Notes under the pieces: model-generated | Seen by the model: only the letters and a program-made list of their open reading frames with translations | What the model was told of the DNA's origin: nothing | The model's database searches: none | Shown here: in pieces, positions 53,105-61,181 of the stretch | How positions within the stretch are numbered: position 1 is the stretch's first letter | Layout: each line of letters begins with the position of its first letter | Program-made: the position numbers and the translations under genes | NCBI GenBank assembly: GCA_965213525.1 | Contig: OZ243889.1 | Coordinates: 1,240,001 to 1,304,000 of the forward strand | Length of the DNA: 64,000 nt | Direction of reading: 5' to 3' | Source of the DNA: G965213525 sp965213525 | GTDB taxonomy: Bacteria > Actinomycetota > Acidimicrobiia > Acidimicrobiales > Poriferisodalaceae

Positions 53105-54168
53105 GGGAGCACCTCTGTGAGGGCGGACAGGAAGCGATCGTTGTCCTCGGGCGTGCCGATCGTGACGCGCAGGCACCCGTCGAGGCGGGGCCAGCTCGAG
53201 CAGTCCCGGACGAGCACCGACCGCTCGACCAGACCCTCCCACACGGCGTGCCCATCCAGATCGTGGGGGCGCAGCAGGACGAAGTTGGCCGACGACGGCC
53301 AGGTGCGCACCGCCAGCTCGGCGAGGGCGGCGCTCACCCGGCGACGCTCGGCGACCACCCTGGCCACCCGGGCGTCCATCTCGTCGACGAAGTCGAGGGC
53401 GAGGCGACCGGCCAGCTGGGTCACGGCGTCGAGGTGGTACGGCAGCACGACCTCCCACAGCTGGGCCACGAGCCAGGGCGGGCCGAGCAGGTAGCCGAGC
53501 CGGGCCCCGGCCATCGACCAGGTCTTGGAGAACGTCCGGGTGACGACGAGTGCCCGGTCGTCGTCGAGGCGCTCGACGGCGCTCTGCTCGGCGAACTGGG
53601 CGTAGGCCTCGTCGACGCAGAGGACTCCCGGCGACTCGGCGACGAGCCGGCCGACCAGGGTCTCGTCCTCGACGCGCCCGGTCGGGTTGTTCGGCGAGCA
53701 GAGGAACGTGACCGCCGGGTCGACGTCGATGGTGCGGTCGACCTCGGCGGGGTCGAGGCCGAAGTCGTCGTCGCGTGCGCCCTCGATGACCGTCGCCCCG
53801 CTCAGCCGAGCGATGTGGGCGTGCATGGCGAAGGTCGGCTCGTGGGTGACGACGCGACGTCCGGCGCCGGCGTAGGCGAGCAGCAGCGTCTGCAGCACCT
53901 CGTTGGACCCGTTGGCGACGAAGACGCGCTCGGGATCGGTGCGGTGGACGGCGGCGATCGCGTTCCGCAGCGCCGTGGCTCGACGGTCGGGGTAGCGGTG
54001 CCACTCGATGCCGGCGAGCCCGGCGGCCAGTGCGGCGACGAAGGCGGCCGGCGGCGGTTCAGGGGCCTCGTTGGTGTTGAGGCGCACGGCCACGTCGAGC
54101 TGGGGCGAGTGGTACCCGGCGCGCAGGGCCAGGTCGTCGCGCACCGTCGGACGTGTGGTGGGTGCCAC
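53101..54168 (-). CDS. hisC: Histidinol-phosphate aminotransferase
   Basis: The 355-residue fold-type I PLP enzyme has LNTNEAPEPPP near the N-terminus, FVANGSNEVLQTLL, CSPNNPTG, VDEAYAQF, and the PLP-binding Lys in TRTFSKTWSMAGARLGYL. It transaminates imidazole acetol phosphate. The GTG start is three bases after the hisD stop. Confidence 0.96.
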   Translation of the reverse strand: MAPTTRPTVRDDLALRAGYHSPQLDVAVRLNTNEAPEPPPAAFVAALAAGLAGIEWHRYPDRRATALRNAIAAVHRTDPERVFVANGSNEVLQTLLLAYAGAGRRVVTHEPTFAMHAHIARLSGATVIEGARDDDFGLDPAEVDRTIDVDPAVTFLCSPNNPTGRVEDETLVGRLVAESPGVLCVDEAYAQFAEQSAVERLDDDRALVVTRTFSKTWSMAGARLGYLLGPPWLVAQLWEVVLPYHLDAVTQLAGRLALDFVDEMDARVARVVAERRRVSAALAELAVRTWPSSANFVLLRPHDLDGHAVWEGLVERSVLVRDCSSWPRLDGCLRVTIGTPEDNDRFLSALTEVLP

Positions 54169-54171
54169 CGA

Positions 54172-55518
54172 TCAGGCGTGGGCGGACCGGTCGTCGGACC
54201 GATCCCCACCGGCGCCACCGGGCGCGCCGAGGTGCGAGGCCCGGGTGAGGCGCAGGCGGATCGACTCGGCGTGGGCGTCCAGGCCCTCGGCCTCGGCGAT
54301 GGCCACGACGTGGGGGCCGAGCTCGGCGAGGCCCCGCTCGGAGACCTCGATGACGTGCATGGCCTTGGTGAAGTCGCCGGTGCACAGCGCGGCGCCGAAG
54401 CGGGCCGTGGCGTTGGTCGGCAGCACGTGGCTCGGCCCGGCCACGTAGTCACCGATCGAGGCCGGCGACCCGGCTCCTGTGAAGATGGCCCCGGCGTTGC
54501 GCACCGCGTCGACGACCAGCTCGGGCTCGGCGGTCATGACCTGCAGGTGTTCGGGAGCGATGCGGTCGATGACCCGGGCTGCGGCCGCAGGGCCGTCGAC
54601 GACGGCGAGGTACCCGCCACGGTCCAGCGTGGCGGAGATGTCTGCGGCTCGAGGCGCCCGGGCGACGAGTCGATCGACGGCGTCGTCGATGGCGGCACCC
54701 GCCGCGTCGTCCCACGTGACGAGCCAGGCGAGCCCGTCGGGACCGTGCTCGGCCTGCACGACCAGATCGATGGCCGCCAGCTCGGGCGGGGTGGTGGCGT
54801 CAGCGACGACCACCACCTCGGACGGACCGGCGAAGGCGGCGGCGATGCGCACGTCAGCAGCCACCTCGCGCTTGGCGATCGACACGTAGACGTTGCCCGG
54901 TCCGCAGATCACGTCGACCGGGTCGATCGTCGCCGTGCCGTAGGCGAGGGCGGCGATCGCCTGGGCCCCGCCGATGGCGTGCACCTCGTCGACCCCGGCG
55001 ATCGCGGCCGCGGCCAAGGTGGCGGCCGGCACGTGCCCGTCGGAACCGGGGGGCACCACCAGCACGACCTCCTCCACGCCGGCGACCCGAGCGACGACGC
55101 CGGTCATCAGCACCGTCGATGGGTAGGTGGCCCGCCCACCAGGCACGTAGCACCCGGCGCGACGCAGGGGTTGGTCCCACGAACGGATGGTCGTCACGCC
55201 GTCGTCGACGACGTGGGGCTCGCGCCGCTGGTGGCGGTGGAACAGAGCGATCCGCTCGGCGGCCACCTCCAGGGCGTCTCGCAGCGCGACGTCGACGCGG
55301 TCCGGCGCCGCAGCCACCTCGGCGTCGGGCACCCGCGAGGTGGCCAGGTCGGCCCCGTCGAGCCGGCGGGTCCACTCGGCGACGGCCACGTCGCCCCGGG
55401 CCCGGACGTCAGCGATGATCTGGCGCACCGCCGCCACCGGTCGCTCGCCGTCGATGACGGGACGGGGCAGGTCGGCGGCTGGGTCGTCGAGGCCGCGCAG
55501 GTCGAGTCGGCCGAGCAC
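54172..55518 (-). CDS. hisD: Histidinol dehydrogenase
   Basis: The 448-residue zinc enzyme oxidises histidinol to histidine. Family motifs include AGCYVPGGRATYPSTVLM, CGPGNVYVSIAKREV, AGPSEVVVVAD, AEHGPDG with zinc ligands, and APEHLQV. The GTG at 55518 is chosen because TAGCCT lies 8 nt upstream. It is the first gene of hisD-C-B-H-A-F. hisG and hisE are not in the window. Confidence 0.96.
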   Translation of the reverse strand: MLGRLDLRGLDDPAADLPRPVIDGERPVAAVRQIIADVRARGDVAVAEWTRRLDGADLATSRVPDAEVAAAPDRVDVALRDALEVAAERIALFHRHQRREPHVVDDGVTTIRSWDQPLRRAGCYVPGGRATYPSTVLMTGVVARVAGVEEVVLVVPPGSDGHVPAATLAAAAIAGVDEVHAIGGAQAIAALAYGTATIDPVDVICGPGNVYVSIAKREVAADVRIAAAFAGPSEVVVVADATTPPELAAIDLVVQAEHGPDGLAWLVTWDDAAGAAIDDAVDRLVARAPRAADISATLDRGGYLAVVDGPAAAARVIDRIAPEHLQVMTAEPELVVDAVRNAGAIFTGAGSPASIGDYVAGPSHVLPTNATARFGAALCTGDFTKAMHVIEVSERGLAELGPHVVAIAEAEGLDAHAESIRLRLTRASHLGAPGGAGGDRSDDRSAHA

Positions 55519-55526
55519 GACGGGCC

Positions 55527-55532
55527 AGGCTA
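55527..55532 (-). promoter_or_regulatory. -10 element of the his operon (leaderless)
   Basis: TAGCCT on the minus strand ends 8 nt before the hisD GTG. No attenuator-type His-codon leader peptide fits ahead of such a start. Confidence 0.5.
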
Positions 55533-55572
55533 CCGGTGGCCCCACCCGCCACGACGACAGGAGACCACGACC

Positions 55573-55761
55573 ATGCAGCGAGCGGCAGAGATGTCGTCGG
55601 TGGCCAGCCAGCTCGTCGAGCTGGGGAGTCGCCTGACAGAGGTGTCCGACGAGGAGCGGTCCGCCGGCGCCGAGGACGTCGCCACCGAGCTCGCCGAGGT
55701 CGAGCGGCTGGTGCGCACGGCGTCGCGCCGCCTCGACCGGCTCCTCGGCACCGCCGGTTGA
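55573..55761 (+). CDS. Small helical protein of unknown function
   Basis: The 62-residue ORF has an AGGAGA site about 8 nt before its ATG and encodes a charged amphipathic helix-rich sequence (SQLVELGSRLTEVSDEERSAGAEDVATELAEVERL). It is divergent from hisD and convergent with nth, with 7 nt between stops. No family recognised; the clear ribosome site argues for a real gene. Confidence 0.6.
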   Translation: MQRAAEMSSVASQLVELGSRLTEVSDEERSAGAEDVATELAEVERLVRTASRRLDRLLGTAG

Positions 55762-55768
55762 TCCCCGC

Positions 55769-56416
55769 TCAGCCCGCGACGACGGCGGACGGGCAGAAGT
55801 CGGCGAGCACGCAGTCTTGGCAGCGTGGCCGGCGAGCGACGCAGACCCGCCTCCCGTGCAGGATGAGTCGCAGGCTGAAGTCCCCCCGCTCGGCGGCGGG
55901 GATCATCGGGTTCAGCGCGAGCTCGATGCGTACGGGGTCGATCTCGGTGGTCAGCGCGAGGCGGGCGGCCAGGCGCGTCACGTGCGTGTCCACCGGCAGG
56001 CCCGGTTCGCCGAGCGCCACGCTGCGCACGACGTTGGCGGTCTTGCGCCCGACCCCCGGCAGGGTCACCAGGTCCTCTCGGCGGACGGGCACCTCGCCTT
56101 CGAAGTCCGCCACCAGCGTGCGGGCCATCCCGACCAGCGACCGGGCCTTGTTGCGGAACAGCCCGAGGGTGCCGATGAGCGGTTCGATGTCACCGGGTTC
56201 GGCTGCGGCCAGCGTCGCCGCGTCGGGGTAGCGGTCGAAGAGCACCGGGGTGATCTTGTTGACCCCGGCGTCGGTCGATTGGGCCGACAGGATCGTGGCG
56301 ACGAGCAGCTCGAAGGGGTTGGTGTGGTCAAGCTCGCAGACGGCGTCGGGGTACTCGTCGCCCAGGCGGGCGTGGGCCTCGCGGGCTCGCCCCTTGGGCG
56401 AGCGGGGCCGGGCCAT
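55769..56416 (-). CDS. nth: Endonuclease III (DNA glycosylase/AP lyase)
   Basis: The 215-residue base-excision enzyme removes oxidised pyrimidines. The helix-hairpin-helix LPGVGRKTANVV contains catalytic Lys125, the catalytic Asp143 is in PVDTHVTRLA, and the C-terminal 4Fe-4S ligands form C-x6-C-x2-C-x5-C (CVARRPRCQDCVLADFC). TAACCT lies 9 nt before the ATG. It is divergent from mshD. Confidence 0.96.
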   Translation of the reverse strand: MARPRSPKGRAREAHARLGDEYPDAVCELDHTNPFELLVATILSAQSTDAGVNKITPVLFDRYPDAATLAAAEPGDIEPLIGTLGLFRNKARSLVGMARTLVADFEGEVPVRREDLVTLPGVGRKTANVVRSVALGEPGLPVDTHVTRLAARLALTTEIDPVRIELALNPMIPAAERGDFSLRLILHGRRVCVARRPRCQDCVLADFCPSAVVAG

Positions 56417-56425
56417 CGGCCGGCC

Positions 56426-56431
56426 AGGTTA
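56426..56431 (-). promoter_or_regulatory. -10 element of nth (leaderless)
   Basis: TAACCT on the minus strand ends 9 nt before the nth ATG, in the 46-nt nth/mshD spacer. Confidence 0.45.
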
Positions 56432-56448
56432 CCCCCGGTCAACAGCGG

Positions 56449-56454
56449 TAGCGT
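56449..56454 (+). promoter_or_regulatory. -10 element of mshD (leaderless)
   Basis: TAGCGT ends 8 nt before the mshD ATG. Confidence 0.5.
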
Positions 56455-56462
56455 CGACGGAC

Positions 56463-57203
56463 ATGTCGCACGAGGGCAACGAGATCGTCCGCATCGGTGC
56501 GGCCTCCGCCGCCCTGCGACCGGGACGCCACGAGATCGAGGTGCTGCTCGACGCCGACGGCACCGACGAGGACCGGGCGGCGGCGCTCGCCCACGCCCTC
56601 GAGCACGTCGGCGACGCCGAGCACTCGGTGTGGGTCGACGAACCGGGCGGCCACTTCGACGCCATCGCCGAGCGCCACGGGCTCGAGCAGGTGCGAGATC
56701 TGCTGCAGCTGCGCTGCGAACTGCCGATCGAGGAGCGCACCGACCTGGCGACGCGCCCGTTCCGCCCCGGTGAGGATGACGATGCCTTCCTGCGGGTCAA
56801 CAACCGGGCGTTCGCCTGGCACCGCGAGCAGGGCCACCTCAGCGCCGGCGACATGGTGGCGCGCATCGCCGAGCCGTGGTTCGACGCCGCCGGCTTCCTC
56901 CTCCACGACGGCGACGACGGCAAGATCGACGGGTTCTGCTGGACCAAGGTCCATCGCGACTGCGACCCGCACATGGGGGAGATCTACGCCATCGCCACCG
57001 ACCCGGACGCCCAGGGTCGTGGGCTCGGTCGGGCACTCGTCGTCGCCGGCCTCACCTACCTGGCTGCCCGGGGTCTCGTCGTCGGCATGCTCTACGTGGA
57101 TGCCGACAACGGCCCGGCCCGTCGGCTCTACGACAAGCTCGGGTTCGTGATCGCCCACCGGCGCCGGCTCTACCTGCCGAGCCACCGCCCGCTCCCCCGC
57201 TGA
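56463..57203 (+). CDS. mshD: Mycothiol synthase (MshD-type GNAT)
   Basis: The 246-residue protein closely follows the C-terminal half of MshD: RVNNRAFAWHREQGHLS, FCWTKVHRDCDPHMGEIYAIATDPDAQGRGLGRALVVAGLTYLAARG and MLYVDADNGPARRLYDKLGF. MshD acetylates Cys-GlcN-Ins in the last step of mycothiol synthesis. The N-terminal GNAT-like half is shorter than usual (family about 290-315 residues). The ATG at 56463 is supported by the upstream TAGCGT. Confidence 0.87.
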   Translation: MSHEGNEIVRIGAASAALRPGRHEIEVLLDADGTDEDRAAALAHALEHVGDAEHSVWVDEPGGHFDAIAERHGLEQVRDLLQLRCELPIEERTDLATRPFRPGEDDDAFLRVNNRAFAWHREQGHLSAGDMVARIAEPWFDAAGFLLHDGDDGKIDGFCWTKVHRDCDPHMGEIYAIATDPDAQGRGLGRALVVAGLTYLAARGLVVGMLYVDADNGPARRLYDKLGFVIAHRRRLYLPSHRPLPR

Positions 57204-57267
57204 CAGCAGCGGGCAGCGGCACCGGGGCTATGGGCAACGGGCGCAATCGCGTGACACACCCCGTTCG

Positions 57268-57273
57268 TAGGCT
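57268..57273 (+). promoter_or_regulatory. -10 element of the DUF222/HNH gene (leaderless)
   Basis: TAGGCT ends 6 nt before the ATG at 57280. Confidence 0.5.
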
Positions 57274-57279
57274 GAACAC

Positions 57280-58440
57280 ATGTTCGATCGGGGTGGGCCG
57301 GCGGGGGTGTGTGACCGGGTGTCAGATGCTGCCGCCGACGCGGAGGCGGCCCAAAGAGAGCTGACCGCCGGGGTGGTCGACCTGGTCCGCTCGGGTGCTC
57401 ATGAGGTCGACGGTGCCCGTTCGGCGGTGCGTTGGCTGGTGCTGCGCTGCGGGCTGGGTGAGCGTGACGCCCGCCGCCTGGTCCGCCGGGCCCGCCTGCT
57501 GTTGGGCGTGCCCGTGGTGGCCGACCGGTTCGATGCGGGCCGGTTGGGGGTGGCGATGCTGGACGTGTTGGCCGGTGCGGTCACCCCCGAACGCGTCGAT
57601 GTGGCCTGTCGTGACGCCGTCGTGCTGTGTGACGCCGCGGAGACCGCAGCAGATGTGGCCGGGTTCGAGTTGGTGATGCGCCGCTGGGTCACCCTCGCTG
57701 ATGATCACCTCGCCTGCGTCGACTCGGCGGCGGCCTACGACGGGCGGTACTGCTACGCGTCGCGGAGCCTGTTCGGCAGCCTCGAACTGGTCGCCCGCGT
57801 CGGACCCGACCAGGCCGAGGTGATCATCGACGCCCTCGACACCCACACCCGCCCCGACCGATCCGACGAAGACCGCCGACCCGCCCAACGACGCGCCGAC
57901 GCCCTCGTCGACACCTGCCACACCGCCCTCACCGGCGACGGCGGGCACGACGTGCCGGCGCGGCCCGGCACGGCGAACGAACACGTCGTGGTCGTCAGCG
58001 CGGAGGTGCTCACCACCCCCAGCACCCTGCGGCCCTTCGACCCCGACGTGCGCTGTGACCTCGACGAGCAACCCATCACCCGAGACCGCGCCCGCCGGCT
58101 CGCCTGTGATGCTCGCATGGTCGGCGCGCTCATCGACCGCACCGGCACCGAGGTCCTCGACCTCGGGCGGGCGCGACTCGAACCCAGCCGGGCGATGCGA
58201 CGAGCCATGGCCGCCCGCTCGGCCACCTGTGAGTTCGGCACCTGCGACGTGTCCTGGCGGCGGTGCCAACCCCACCACCTGCACCACTGGGCCGACCAGG
58301 GACCGACCGATCTGGACAACCTGAGGTGGGCGTGCTCGCACCATCATTGGCTCGTCCACGACGGCGGATGGACCACCCGCACCGAACCTGATGACCGGGT
58401 CACCCTCATCAGACCCGACGGCACGACCCAACTCGAATGA
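57280..58440 (+). CDS. DUF222 and HNH endonuclease domain protein (13E12 repeat family)
   Basis: The 386-residue protein has an N-terminal DUF222 helical region (residues about 20-270) and a C-terminal HNH nuclease. The HNH part has Cys and His ligands in CEFGTCDVSWRRCQPHHLHHW, GPTDLDNLRWACSHHHWLVH. The family is abundant and multicopy in actinobacteria and often lies near mobile DNA, but its activity is not established. No IS ends or direct target repeats were recognised around it. It is followed by a non-coding region with 50-bp repeats. Confidence 0.9.
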   Translation: MFDRGGPAGVCDRVSDAAADAEAAQRELTAGVVDLVRSGAHEVDGARSAVRWLVLRCGLGERDARRLVRRARLLLGVPVVADRFDAGRLGVAMLDVLAGAVTPERVDVACRDAVVLCDAAETAADVAGFELVMRRWVTLADDHLACVDSAAAYDGRYCYASRSLFGSLELVARVGPDQAEVIIDALDTHTRPDRSDEDRRPAQRRADALVDTCHTALTGDGGHDVPARPGTANEHVVVVSAEVLTTPSTLRPFDPDVRCDLDEQPITRDRARRLACDARMVGALIDRTGTEVLDLGRARLEPSRAMRRAMAARSATCEFGTCDVSWRRCQPHHLHHWADQGPTDLDNLRWACSHHHWLVHDGGWTTRTEPDDRVTLIRPDGTTQLE

Positions 58441-58858
58441 GCCCTCGGGTCTGCCCGCTGAGCATCCCTCGTCAGCCGGCCGATCCGCCGCTGACCACAC
58501 CATCAGCCGACGGACTCGTCGAGGGACACCGGCACCGCCCGCCTGCGTTGCCCCTGCCGCTCGGCACCGGCGTGCACACTCGGCGCGCTCGCCGACGATC
58601 GCCCGCCTGACCCTCCGGCGCAGCTCGTTCGCGTGTGCCTCTGAGACGGTCGTGCGTCAGACCGTCGGCGCAGCCAATGCGCGTGTGCCTCTGAAACGGT
58701 CGTGCGTCAGACCGTTGGCGCGGCGTGCGCACCTGGCGTGCTCCCCGACGCTCGTGCGCACGTACGGTGCCGCGTCCGAGCCCGCCGGCGACAGCTGGTC
58801 AGCGGGCCGCCGACCCGAACAACCGCCCGAGACGTCCCAGCGGACCGGCGACGCACCG
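58441..58858. other. 418-nt non-coding region
   Basis: Between the HNH gene and the VIT1-type gene I find no credible ORF. It contains the 50-bp repeat pair described separately and an orphan TACGGT (58763-58768) with no start codon at leaderless distance, which could mark a small RNA or be chance. Confidence 0.6.
58631..58721. repeat. Two 50-bp-spaced hairpin repeats
   Basis: A 41-bp unit beginning GCGTGTGCCTCTGA occurs at 58631 and 58681 with two transitions between copies. Each contains ACGGTC and GACCGT arms around an 8-nt loop. Confidence 0.9.
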
Positions 58859-59584
58859 TCAGGTGACGCCCACCCCGAACAGCGAGCCGACCCCGTAGGT
58901 CACCGCCGCTGCCCCGGCGGCGATGGCTACCTGGCGGGCCGCCGAGAACAGCACCGACCGACCGGTGTAGTTGCCGAGCAGACCGCCGAGCAGGGCGGCG
59001 GCCATGACGGTGGCGACGATCGAGAGCACCGTGGCGGCCGCCCCCGTCGTCCAGAACCACGGCACCAGTGGCACCAGCGCACCGGCGGCGAAGGCGACGA
59101 GCGATGAGGCCGCTGCCCCCCACGGCGATCCGAGGGATCCGGGGTCGACGCCCAGCTCCTCTCGAGCGTGCACCTCCAGGGCGATCTCGGGATCGGCGGC
59201 CACGGCCTCGGCCATGCGGCGGGCGTCGGCCGCACCCAGACCCCGAGCGCGGTACCGGGTGGCCAGCTCCGCGGTCTCGTTCTCTGGGTTGTTGGCAAGC
59301 TCGATGCGCTCACGGGCCAGCTCGGCCTCGAGCAGCTCGCGCTGGGCCTGCATCGAGACCCACTCCCCCGCCGCCATCGACACCGCCCCGGCCACCAGAC
59401 CGGCGACCCCGGCGAGGCGCACCACCGACCCCGAGGCGTCGGCCCCGGCGACACCGAGGATCAGCGACACGTTCGAGACCAGCCCGTCGCTCGCTCCGAA
59501 CACCGCCGCCCTGGCTTGACCGCCGGCGACGTCGCGGTGGCCATGGTCGCTGTCTCTGGGGTCGTGGGGCTCGGGAGGGGGCAC
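58859..59584 (-). CDS. VIT1/CCC1-family metal transporter
   Basis: The 241-residue membrane protein has the VIT family N-terminus AAVFGASDGLVSNVSLILGVAGA and GAVSMAAGEWVSMQAQREL, with a cytoplasmic Glu-rich metal-binding stretch (ERIELANNPENETAELATRY). Three C-terminal helices follow. VIT proteins export iron or manganese from the cytoplasm. Its GTG start has TACGTT 8 nt upstream. It is divergent from rlmN across 25 nt. Confidence 0.92.
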   Translation of the reverse strand: MPPPEPHDPRDSDHGHRDVAGGQARAAVFGASDGLVSNVSLILGVAGADASGSVVRLAGVAGLVAGAVSMAAGEWVSMQAQRELLEAELARERIELANNPENETAELATRYRARGLGAADARRMAEAVAADPEIALEVHAREELGVDPGSLGSPWGAAASSLVAFAAGALVPLVPWFWTTGAAATVLSIVATVMAAALLGGLLGNYTGRSVLFSAARQVAIAAGAAAVTYGVGSLFGVGVT

Positions 59585-59592
59585 CGCTCAGC

Positions 59593-59598
59593 AACGTA
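59593..59598 (-). promoter_or_regulatory. -10 element of the VIT1-type gene (leaderless)
   Basis: TACGTT on the minus strand ends 8 nt before the GTG at 59584 and overlaps the rlmN -10 at the central TA. Confidence 0.5.
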
Positions 59599-59602
59599 CC
59601 CT
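59597..59602 (+). promoter_or_regulatory. -10 element of rlmN (leaderless)
   Basis: TACCCT ends 7 nt before the rlmN GTG. Confidence 0.5.
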
Positions 59603-59609
59603 CGACGAC

Positions 59610-60668
59610 GTGCGGACCCGATACGACCTCGACCGCGATGAGGTGGCGGCCCTGCTCGACGGCGAGCCCCGCTACCGGGTCGACCAGGTGATCGACGGGT
59701 GGTACCGCCGCCTCGTCGATCCCGAGGACGCCACCGACCTGCCCGGCCCGCTGCGCCAGCGACTGGCAGAGGAGGCGCCCCCGGCCCTGACCCCGGTCAC
59801 CTCGGTGCGGTCCGAGGGTGGCGACACGATCAAGGAGCTCTGGGAGCTGGGCGACGGCCAGCGCATCGAGACGGTGCTCATGAGGTACCCCGACCGCACG
59901 ACGGTGTGCATCTCCAGCCAGGCCGGATGTGCGATGGGATGCGGGTTCTGCGCCACCGGTCAGGCCGGCTTCGACCGTCACCTGAGCGTCGGTGAGATCG
60001 TCGAGCAGGTGGTGCGGGCGATGCGCGCGGCCCGACCCCGGCGGCTGTCCAACGTGGTGTTCATGGGCATGGGCGAGCCCCTCGCCAACACCGATCGCGT
60101 GCTGGGGGCGCTCGAGCGCATCAACACCGATCTCGGCATCGGCGCCCGGCACCTGACGGTGTCGACCGTCGGCGTGGTGCCCGGCATCGACCGCCTGGCC
60201 TCTCAACCGCTGCAGGTGGGCCTGGCCGTGTCGCTGCACGCCGCCGACGACGATCTGCGCTCAGAGCTCGTGCCCCTGAACCGCCGCTACCCCCTCGACG
60301 AGCTGATGGCGGCCTGTCGTCGTTGGATCGACGCCCACGGGCGGCGCCTGAGCTTCGAGTGGGCGATGATCGACGAGATCAACGACACCGACGACCAGGC
60401 CGATCTGCTGGCTCGGCGGGCCCGACGCCTCGGTGCCCACGTCAACCTCATCCCACTGAACCCCACCCCCGGGTGGTCGGTGATCGGGTCGCCCCCGGCA
60501 CGCATCGCCGCCTTCGCCGAGCGCCTCCGCCAGGCCGGTGTCAACGCCACGATCCGCGACAACCGGGGCACCGGCATCGACGCCGCCTGCGGGCAGCTGC
60601 GCGCCGAGGCCGAGATCCTCCTCTCCCCGCCGAGCAGTCGCCGGCGCGACCCGGCGGGGCGGGCGTAA
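59610..60668 (+). CDS. rlmN: 23S rRNA/tRNA adenine-C2 methyltransferase
   Basis: The 352-residue radical-SAM enzyme methylates A2503 of 23S rRNA and A37 of some tRNAs. The cluster motif CAMGCGFC gives Cys107, Cys111 and Cys114 (CxxxCxxC). NVVFMGMGEPLAN, VSLHAADDDLR and the C-terminal substrate Cys in DAACGQL are present. The GTG start is supported by the TACCCT hexamer and by the RYDLDRDEVAALL N-terminus. Confidence 0.96.
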   Translation: MRTRYDLDRDEVAALLDGEPRYRVDQVIDGWYRRLVDPEDATDLPGPLRQRLAEEAPPALTPVTSVRSEGGDTIKELWELGDGQRIETVLMRYPDRTTVCISSQAGCAMGCGFCATGQAGFDRHLSVGEIVEQVVRAMRAARPRRLSNVVFMGMGEPLANTDRVLGALERINTDLGIGARHLTVSTVGVVPGIDRLASQPLQVGLAVSLHAADDDLRSELVPLNRRYPLDELMAACRRWIDAHGRRLSFEWAMIDEINDTDDQADLLARRARRLGAHVNLIPLNPTPGWSVIGSPPARIAAFAERLRQAGVNATIRDNRGTGIDAACGQLRAEAEILLSPPSSRRRDPAGRA

Positions 60669-60721
60669 GGGCCTGGGCCATCACCACGGGGTCCAGCGCC
60701 GCGATGGCACACTGAGCGGCG

Positions 60722-61063
60722 ATGACCGCGTTCCGGTGGACCAACCCCTCCCAGCCCCAGACGCTGCAGATCGCCGTGTTCCTGCTGTACTTCCGGGCCG
60801 TGTTCGCCCTGTTCGGGTTGGGACGCGGCTTCGGGTGGTTGTTGCTGATCGGCATGATCGCCGGCGCCATCGGAGTCGCCAACGAGAAGCGTTGGGGCTA
60901 CATCGTCGCCGTCGCCGCCTCGGTGCTGCCGGTGATCACCGACATCCAGTTGATCCTGGACGGCTTCGAGTTCGCCTTCATCAACCTGCTCTTCGACGGC
61001 GCCCTCGTCGCCCTGCTGCTGCACCCCCAGAGCCGCGAGTACCAACGCATCTGGTTCAGCTGA
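60722..61063 (+). CDS. Small membrane protein, unknown function
   Basis: The 113-residue protein has three or four hydrophobic helices (TLQIAVFLLYFRAVFALFGL, WLLLIGMIAGAIGVA, IVAVAASVLPVITDIQLIL, LLFDGALVALLLH). CACACT, a near -10, lies 8 nt before the ATG. It follows rlmN by 53 nt in the same direction. No family recognised. Confidence 0.75.
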   Translation: MTAFRWTNPSQPQTLQIAVFLLYFRAVFALFGLGRGFGWLLLIGMIAGAIGVANEKRWGYIVAVAASVLPVITDIQLILDGFEFAFINLLFDGALVALLLHPQSREYQRIWFS

Positions 61064-61152
61064 CCCGCCCCCTGGTAGAGCTGACACGCCCCCTCCCGGT
61101 GAGCGCACCCGCCCGGTCGACGCCCACCCCGCCGGGCGAGACCCCCCGCCGG

Positions 61153-61158
61153 TACGGT
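61153..61158 (+). promoter_or_regulatory. Candidate -10 of menG-menF
   Basis: TACGGT lies 23 nt before the GTG at 61182; the GTG 6 nt downstream is out of frame, so a short leader is implied. Confidence 0.35.
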
Positions 61159-61181
61159 GAGGCGGTGCCTGCGCCGAGACG

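Noticed and set aside
53248..55761. 837-codon plus-strand open frame opposite hisC-hisD
   Set aside because: It is the antisense of well-supported his genes; long antisense frames are expected in GC-rich DNA. Only its last 62 codons (the 55573 ORF) are kept.
57280..58858. HNH gene and flanking repeats as an insertion sequence or intein-type mobile element
   Set aside because: No terminal inverted repeats, target duplications or transposase were seen; DUF222/HNH proteins alone do not prove mobility.
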